Assembly (NCBI GenBank): GCA_022821685.1
Contig: JAJEDD010000044.1
Span: 124,001-188,000, forward strand
From: Acidimicrobiia bacterium
GTDB lineage: Bacteria > Actinomycetota > Acidimicrobiia > Acidimicrobiales > Aldehydirespiratoraceae
Length of the DNA: 64,000 nucleotides
Reading direction: 5' to 3'
In this document: positions 36,701-45,700 of the stretch, one piece after another
Layout of the letters: each line of letters begins with the position of its first letter
How positions within the stretch are numbered: the first letter of the stretch is position 1
Program-made: the position numbers and the translations under genes
Notes under the pieces: generated by a model
Seen by the model: only the letters and a program-made list of their open reading frames with translations
The model's database searches: none
Told to the model about the DNA's origin: nothing

Positions 36701-39700
36701 TCTCACCCGCAGCCGGGCCGTCCACCTCCACACCCTCAGGCGCGGCCACGCTCAGCGTCACATTCAACAACGGCTCAGACCCCAGCCGCACCGTGTAGGA
36801 GTCCGTGCTGCTCTGATCCTCCGGCACCACCGTGTCGCCGCCCGCCTGCACGACCAACACCGCCGCAGTGTCGCCATCGTCGTTCACCCTCACGCTCACG
36901 TTCGCCACGTTGGTGCTGGTGGTGTACTTGCCGTTCGTGTCGCCCGTCGTGACCGACTGGGTGATCGTCACATCGCGGCGGTTGTTCGCGTTGTCGATGG
37001 CGTCGTTCACGCCCAGCACGGTCACCGTCTGCGCGCCCCAACTGGCCGACGTGAAGGTCAGCGTCACCGTGCCCTGATTCGTCTGCCCTCCCCCGCTCAA
37101 CAACGCCGCCGTCGACGCGCCGCTCGTGAGCGTGACGACCACGTTCGAAAGCGGCTGCGTGTCCAACGCTACCGTGTACGTATCCGTGCCGCCGTTCTCA
37201 GCGACAACCGTGTTCCCGCCCGACTGCGCCACCGTCACTCCGGCCGTGTCGTTGTCGGTCACCGTCACCGACACCGCCGCGATGCTCGGCGTCGACGTCG
37301 TGTACTTGCTGCCGTCACCGTTTGTGATCGCATGCGTGACATTGATTGTGCGGGCATCGCCAGCATTGTCGATGTCGTCGTTCTGGCCTCGCACCGTCAC
37401 CGTCTGAGCGCTGGACCAGATCCCCGACCCCGACGGATTGAACGTGAGGTTTCGCGACGAGTGCCATGTCGAGCCGCTGTCGGTGCTGACCTGCGTCCCC
37501 GCCGGCGCCGTCACCGTGATCACCACATTGTTCAACGGCTGAGAACCCAGCCGCACCGTGTAGGCGTCAGTCGTGGTCGAGCCGTCCTCAGACACTGTCG
37601 TGCCGCCCGACGTCTCAGCAACCGTCACACCCGCCGTGTCATTGTCGGTGATCGTCACATCGACGCTAGAGGTCGTGCCCGCGATCACGCCGTCGGGCAG
37701 CGTCCCGAACTCCAGAGTCAGCGTCTCAGAGTCCTCATCGATCATGTCGTCGGTAGCGGTGAACGTCAGTGTGCCCGATGTGGCGCCCATGGAGATAGCG
37801 ACATTGCCGCTGTTCGACAGCGAGAAATCAGCCGCCGACGCGGTCGGGCTGCCGCTCGTGCTCATCTGCACCGGGATGTTCAGCGCCGACGGCGCCGCCG
37901 CGCTGAGGTCAACTGTCACCGTCAGCGTGGCACCCTCAGCCACCGTCGCACCAGAAATGCTCAACTCAGCCTCGGCACCCTCCACCCGGAACACCGGCGA
38001 CATCACATAGAGGGGCAGAGTGCCGGTCTTTGTCGCCGTAGCTCGAGACAAGTTGGTGGTAGAACCACCCGCGGTCCTTGCATTGCCCGTGCGCACCAAG
38101 TTCTGCGCGTTGCCTCCGAGCGGTGCCGAATGAGCCGTGCCATTCGTGTTCGAACCGGTCCAGATCGCGCCGCCACTGCCCCGCGCGCTGCCGGATTCAA
38201 GTGTGTCACGCATGTCCTGATGGTGGCCGCCGTCCCAGGGATGGCTGAAGAACTCGTAGTAGCTGTCGGCCACCTTCGCCGCCGGCGCCGGAGCCAGCCA
38301 ATAGACCCGAACGCCGGAAACAGACGTGTTCGTGGAGCCGTCCACGAACCCGCTCGTGTTCGGATCCCACATGCCCGTGTTCACGCGGGCGTTGACCGAC
38401 GCGGAGCTGCCGACCACCTTGAGCAAACCGCCGTAGGGCTTCAGAGAGGCATGTCCGTTGCGCGCCGCGACGCCCTGCGCCCAATCGTTGTACACCTCGA
38501 TGTCGGTCGACTCGGCCGTCCTCGTCTCCGACGTGATGAACAGCAGCCGGAACTGCCCGCCGGCACCCACCCCCGCGGGCTTGAGCGCCCAGTTGCGCGG
38601 CACCTCTATCGCGCCCATCTCGTCGTCGCGGATCAAGAAGCCCACCGGCGAACCGGCCGTCGTGTGAGTGATGCCGGCCGACGCCTCGACTGTCCCGATG
38701 CGGATATCGATCGCGGGCTGCGTGCGATCAGCGTTGTTGACGGGCACGAAGCGCAGCGTCGCCACCCTCGCTCCGCTCGCGAACTGCACCGCCGGGTTCT
38801 GCGCGCTATGCGACCCGCTCGTGGCCAGTGTGACACTGGTGTTCCCGGAGCCGTGCAGGCCGAACGTGTAGTCCGTCGTCACCGCGGCACCCGACACCGT
38901 CAGGGGCACGGTGACCGACTCGGTGCCGGTCAGCACCCGGTCCAGCGTCAACGTGACCGTCTTGTAGCCCGTCGAGTCGCCCGCGCCCTCGATCACATCG
39001 CCCGTGGACGTGTCACCGTCGGCCACCGCCATCGTGATGCTGACCGGCGCCGCGGTGCCGGTGTCGCCGTCGTCGGTGACGCCGATAGACGCCCGCGACG
39101 GGAACCCGACCCGATAACCGCTGCCGGGCTTCAACGTCGCCGTGATCGTCCCGTCGGACTCCTGCAAATTGTCGTTGACGATCGCGACTTGGTACTGCTG
39201 GAGCGCCTCCAAGGTGCTGAAAGTAAGAATCTGATCCCCCTCATCGCCCGAAGCGACATAATCGCCGGTTTCGCTGATGTTCAAGGTCACATTCGTCGAA
39301 GACGACGGTGTCGCGTCGCCTTGCACGGTGAAGATGGCGGGCGAGGCACCCTCGATGATCGTGCCCGAACCGGTCACGGTGTACGTAGGCCCGCCCGCGA
39401 ACTCGTCGTCGTACACATGCACCCGCACCGGCACCGCGACATAGGCCGAGGCAAGCACCGGAGGATTCGGCGGTTGACCCACCTCGGCGGGCGCGCCAGC
39501 GGTCCAGGCGGTCAAAGTCAAATCGAACACGCCGTCGTCGGCGTCGCTGCTATCGCTCTCCTGCTCGGCCGTCAAAAAGACAGCCTGGGGCTCATACCAG
39601 TTCTCCTCAGTGAACACCAGCGTCCGCTGCTCGCCGTCGAGGCTGGGATCGGTGTCGACGACGACGCCGCTGTGTGTGCCCGCCACAACCAAACTGACGG

Positions 39701-42700
39701 CATCGGGCGCGGCCAGCCGCACAGGGAACCCGCCGCTGCCCCCCTCTGACACGAACACATCCGGCTCGACCACGATCCCGGCCGACGCGTCGGAATCGAT
39801 CACGCTCACCTCCACAGACGGCACAGAAACATTCCGATAGTTGCGCGAGACGTCAAAATCTCGTTCTGTTCTTGTGCCATCCTCGTTCGCGACGATGCGC
39901 GTGACCTTCTGGGAGATGGAGTGCGTGATGGTGACGGTCTCGTCGTCGGAGTCGCCGTCAGCCAACGGGAAGATGGTGACGATCTGCGGCGTGTCCCAGT
40001 TCTTGTCGGTGAAGTCGAGGTCCCTTTGGGTGAGGCTCACGCCTTTGTCATCCCTGCCGAAATTCACTGCGGTCGAGTCGCTGGTGGAGGCCACAACACG
40101 GACGATGCCATCGCGGGGCTTCGCGTTGAGCACAACCTCATAGGACCACCCCGTCGCCCTGCGGGCCTCGACATGGGGCTCCGCCATCGAGATGGCATCT
40201 CGGGAGATGCGCACAGCGGGATCGTCGTCGAGGATGGTCACCTCCACGCTCGGGTCGGGCACGCTCGAGTAGTCGCCTGTGCCCGTCACGCGCCATCGGA
40301 CGGTTTCTGCCCCGTCGGCGTTGTTGTCGTCATCCGTCGCGGTGATGTCAACGACCTGCCACTCGCCCCAGTCGCCGGACTCGCCACCAGTGAACTCCAA
40401 GGGATACTGGTCACCATCCCTTTGGACAGCCATTCCACCGCCGAGAGTGTTGATTTGCACCGTGTTGCCACTGCCCGGGTCGGTGTTCAGCTTGAAGGCG
40501 ACCTGGTTGGCGCGCTGGCGCGGGTCGCCTTCGCCCACCTTCACGCCCTTCTTCGCGCCCTCGCGCACCGTAATGGCCGCGGGGAAGACCGTCACGCCAG
40601 CGGGCACATCGTCATCGATGATGCGCACGTCGAACGTGCGCACAACGGCACCGTCAACATATGCGTTTCCATATCCGCTCGTCAAGGTGACGTAGACTCT
40701 CACCACCTCGTCTTCGGAGTCGTCGTCCTCCTCTGCGATGAAGCTGACGGTGTGAACCGAACCGCACCAGCCGTCAGGATTTGTATTTAGTCCCCATGTC
40801 AGCGTGTCGACTACGCCATCAATGTCGTCGCTGGCATGGACACGCAGCTTGGAACTGTCGCTCGTGCTGACGGTCACCACGGTGCTGTCGCCGCGGAAGT
40901 CGCAATTGCTAATTTCAAATGCGAGCTTGCGTTCCGTGCTCCCGTCCTCATCAACGGTCGCCCACGCGCCGTTGGTCGTGAGCTCGGCTTGGCTGCCGGA
41001 AGTCTCCAAACCTTCGAACGTCAAGCCATCCGCCGTACCGGTCTGGCGAACGATTATCCGGTGACGGGAGAGGACATGGATGCGCTCGGTCTGGGGACCG
41101 CTTTCCAAGCGGACGCCGTCGGGGGTGGCATCGTCGTTGTCCTTGTTGGCGGAATCATCTGGTGACCACGCATTCAGAAGATGAACGCCCAAGTGGCGTT
41201 CACCACTCCGCGTCCTGCCGTCGCTGAGAGACACAATCTTGAAATAGGCGTTAGGAATCCTCGAGAACGGGGCCGCCCATCGAATGATGATTTCCGCGTT
41301 CTCGACGTGTGACTCATCCACATCCATTGTGGATTCGTCGTCGGTAGGCAACTCGAAAGTGAGCTTTGGGCTGGAGGTGCTCTCCGCATCGATGATGTAG
41401 TCCTTGCCGTACGTGCCGCCGGTGATTCGCAGGCGCGCCGCCACCTTGTCATCCCCGCCCAGGATGCCGCGCCAATTCAGGTTGAACCTGCCGGTCTTGT
41501 TGCCCTCCTGGATGACAATCGGGAGGTCGGGGTCTTTGTCAAGAAGTCGCAGCGTCAGCCCCTCCTTGTGACCGGCGTCGTCGTCGGTGACGTAGGCGGG
41601 CATGTCGGGCGCGGCGAGGCCGGCGTCGATGCCGTTGACGCTGCCGCCGGTGGCGTAGGGCGAGTTGTCGCGGAACGACTCGGAGTCGTCCGTCGCGCCG
41701 CGGACCTCGTGGGCGATGCGCACGTTCTGCTCGCTGTCGGAGTCGTCGTCCTGTAGCGGGTAGACGGTGATGTACTGCGGGATGTGGAAGTTGCGGCGGG
41801 TGAACCTCAGCGTGGGGAGCAGGTCGTTGCCGGTGGTCAGCACCTCGAACGGGTTGGGGTTGGCCGCAGGCGGGGCGGGCACGACCGGCGAGGTGACGAT
41901 GACCCGGACGTGGACGGGATCCTGCTCTGGGGTGCAGCGCGGCAGGTCGACGGGATTGTCCTCGTCGGTGCCGAGGATGTAGTCGCATGCGGGGAGAGCC
42001 GTGCTGAGCCCGGAGGGGTCGTCGGTGAGAGAGATGCCGTAGCGCACCGCCGGACCGCCCTCGGTCACGAAGACGCGCTCCTCGGTGAAGATGAGCCCCG
42101 CCTCCGTGATGGTGACAGTGTGCGTGGTCCGCGAGCCGAGGGTGTAGTCCGCGCCGTTCTGCAGCATCAAGACGATGGTCTCGTCGGAGTCGTCCATACT
42201 GTCCGCGGTCAGGGGAATGGTTATGGCGGCGGTGCTCTGGCCGCTAGGGATGGTGACGGTGCCGCTGGGCGCGGTGTAGTCGCCGGATGTCGCCGTCCCC
42301 CCGCTGATGGTGTACGCCACGGCCGTGTTCTGCGCCACCGGGCGGGAAGCCTCGACGGCGACCATGGCGGAGTTGCCCTCGCTGCCCTTGGAGGCGGCGG
42401 CGGCGAACTGCACTGTCGGCGACGAATCGTCGTCGTTGATGGTGATGGTGTGGGTGGTCTGCGAGCCGAGGTTGTAGTCGGCGCCGTCGGTCAGGGTCAG
42501 TTCGATGGTCTCGGGGCTCTCGCTTGCGTTGTCGTCGAGGATGGGGACGCTGATGGTGGCTTGACGTTGCCCGGCGAGGAGGGTGACCGGGCTGGAGGGA
42601 GCGGTGTAGTCCGAGTTGGCTGTGGCGTCGCCAGTCACCGTGAAGGTCACATCCGTGTTGGCCAGCGGCGCACCGTCCGCCTCAACCGTGACGGTGAGCG

Positions 42701-45700
42701 TGGTGGCGGCCTCGTTCACCGCCTGCGTCGCCGAGGTGAACTGCACATTCGGCGGCGGCTCGTTGTCAATGATGTTGATGGAGTGGGTGGTCTGCGACCC
42801 GAGGTCGTAGTCAGCGCCGTCGGTCAGTGTGAACACAACCGTCTCGGTCAGCTCACGGACCTGATCGTCATAGAAGCGAACCGTGAAGTCGGCCGTCGTC
42901 TGGCCGGACGGAATCCTCACGCTCGTCTCTGATCCGGTGCCGCTCATGAAGACGACGGTCTCGCCGGCGTCCGCCGAGCCGGACTTGGTGAAGGTCACGT
43001 CGGTATCCGCCGCAACTGCGCTCGACGCCTCAACGGTGACGCTTATGAGGCTAGTCAGGCCGCCCTCAGTGATGTCGCTGCTCGTCGCCATCGCGAACTC
43101 CACCTCTGGCACCGCAACGCTGGTTCCGTCGTCGGCGGTGACGGTGATCGTGGCGGTGGTGTCGCTGCCGAGCGTGGCGTCGACGGGTTCGCTTAGCTGC
43201 ACCGTGAACGTCTCGGCGCTCTCGGCTGTGCTGTCGGTTGTGATGTCGATGGTGATGGTCTTGGTGGCGTCGCCGGCGGCGAATTGGATTGTGCCGGTGG
43301 CGGCCGTGTAGTCGTCTGGGTGGGTCGCGCCGCTCGCGCCGGCGCCGTCGGCGGTGGTCCACGTCACCGCCGACGGCACGGGCGTCGTGCCGGTCCTGGT
43401 GACGGTCAGCGTCGCTGTGCCGCCTGTCTCCGAGGCGTTGACCGTGGCGGGGTTGAATTGGATTGCGGGCTTGTCGGCGTCGTCGGTGATCGTGCCGATA
43501 GCGCTGGCCTTGAGGGGGTCGAGTGGCGGCGCGGTGCCGCTGCTTGTTGGTGTGTCGAGCGTGACGGTGAAGTAGTGGTCGCTCTCGTAGGTGGAGTCCT
43601 GCGCCGTGGCGACACTGAACATGGCGCTGGAGCTGCCGGCGGGGATGGTGACGGTGGGGGAAGAGGGGGTGGTGTAGTCGTTGTTGTCGGCGACGTGATA
43701 GGCGGGGTCGCCGGTGACGCCGCGGCCGTCGGCGAGGGTGTAGGGGACGCTGACGCCGGCGGAGTTGGTGTAGCCGTCGGGCAGGGTGACGGTGAAGGTG
43801 ATGGGGTCGCCCTCCGCCGCGGAGGAGTCCGCGATCGTGACGCCGGGCACCGCTTCCACGACGAACACGCCGGAGAGGGCGTACATCGGCTTCGTCACCG
43901 AGTTGGCTTCGCTGGGATAACACACCCCAGTGAATTGGGTACGCGTCGGCACGTCGCCGAGTCCAGTCCGGGGTCCGAGCGGGTTCCTGTCAGCGGTCCC
44001 ATCGTTCAAGTAACCCACGGACGACACGCTTCCGGGTCTTCCGTCGCGGCCGCCGCTCCACATATACCCCAGCGTCGGGTGACCCGCGCCGGAATAGAGG
44101 GTTCCATTACCACTCCTTATGTCGTACGAGCAGCCTCCGCCGGTCCAATAGCCGATGCCACTGGTTCCCGTCCAGTAGCCGCCGGAGTCGACGGTTGCAG
44201 CGGCGCCGTCTGCCGTTCTTGGGTTGGCCTCGTCGTCCCAGCTTTCGTCTACGAAGTCGGCGTTGTTGTCGGCGACCTTGCTGCCGTGCACCCAGTAGAT
44301 GGGGACGTCCGGGTGGGTATCGACGTCGGGATTGAATCGCGCATGGTCACGCGCGGCGACGTGAGCCTTCGAGTGCGGCTGCCCCACCTCTCCAATAGCC
44401 CTGAAGGAACTCTTGTGGTCACGGAGCGCGGTCACCCCGCCGTTCACCAGTTCGTTCCCGGTGATCTCGGCGCGGACAAAGTCGTCATAGTCAGAGAGCA
44501 CCGTGCTCGTCGCGCCCGTCGTCTGGCTGGTCACGTAGATGAGGCGGAAGCTGTCTCCGGGCGTGAGCCCGCTCGGCAGCAGCGCCCAGTCGGGCGGCAC
44601 CCTAACGACGTCGCTCGGCGGATCCTTGTCCTCGATGCCGAACCAGGCCGCGCCGTCAGCCATCCACGGTGTGGTGTCGATGCCGGCGTCGAACTTCCCG
44701 GTCCAGAGCAACTCGATGTCCCTCGGCGTGAGGAAGCCGATCGAGATCTGCTCGTCGAAGCCCTCGCCGTCGTCGAAGCCGTCGCGGGCATGCAATGCGA
44801 AGGTGGCGGTCCGCGCGCCCGCGCCGCGGAACTCCAGGATGCGGTAACCGCGGTAGTTGGGCGTGTAGCGCTCGACGCCCGCAAGCGAGACGCCCGTGCC
44901 AGCCGCGGTCATCACGAAGTCGTTGTGGCGCAGCGGCCACGCCACGTTCGCGCTGATCCGCGGCCCGCGCGTGCTCTCGACGACCACGCAATGCTCCAGG
45001 GGTTTCTCCAGGTCCTCCCCGCTGGTGTCGCAGTCGCCGTCGGCGGTGGAGTGCCCCTCCGCGTGCAGGATGAGCGGGATGCGCGCGTGCTCGCCCGCGG
45101 CCAGCGGGCGGCTCAAGGTGATTGTCAGCGACCGGTCCACCCGGGAGGCGTCGCCCTCGGCCATCACCTTCGAGATGTTGGTGTCCGACGGCGACGCCCG
45201 CACGCCCGCTCCGGTCATGGTGACCGTCGTCGCGTCGTCGTCGGCGACGGTCAGGTCGTGGGTGACGCTGAGGCCGCTGTAGTTGCTGTCGCTGCTGGTT
45301 ATCGCGTGGGTGATCGTGACCGAGGCGTCGGCCGCGTCGGTGTTGTTGTCGGCGCCTGTGACGGTGACGGTCTGCGGCGTGCTCCAGACGCCCGCTCCGC
45401 TGGGAGTGAACGTGAGCGATGCCCCCGTGGTGACCGTTGCCTTGCTCGTGTCGCCGCTGGAGACGGCGACGGTGACGTCGGCGGTGGGCGCGGCGTTGAG
45501 GCGCACCTCATAGGAGTACGTGCCGCTGTTCTCGCCGACGCGGCCGCCGCCGGTGTCGATGACCGTCAGGCCCGCGGCGGCCTCCGCGAGGGTGACGGAC
45601 TGGAAGCGCTCGCCGGGGTCGCCCGCAGGGCGGTCGGGGCAGCCGTGGGCGGCGCAGACGCCGCCGGCGAGGTTCGAGCGGAGGTGGGCGGCGCGCCAGG

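Noticed and set aside
33102-39749. A 2,215-codon open frame on the plus strand opposite the giant gene
   Set aside because: It is antisense to strongly constrained Calx-beta coding sequence, its translation is a His/Arg/Gly-rich low-complexity chain, and GC-biased third positions explain the lack of stops.
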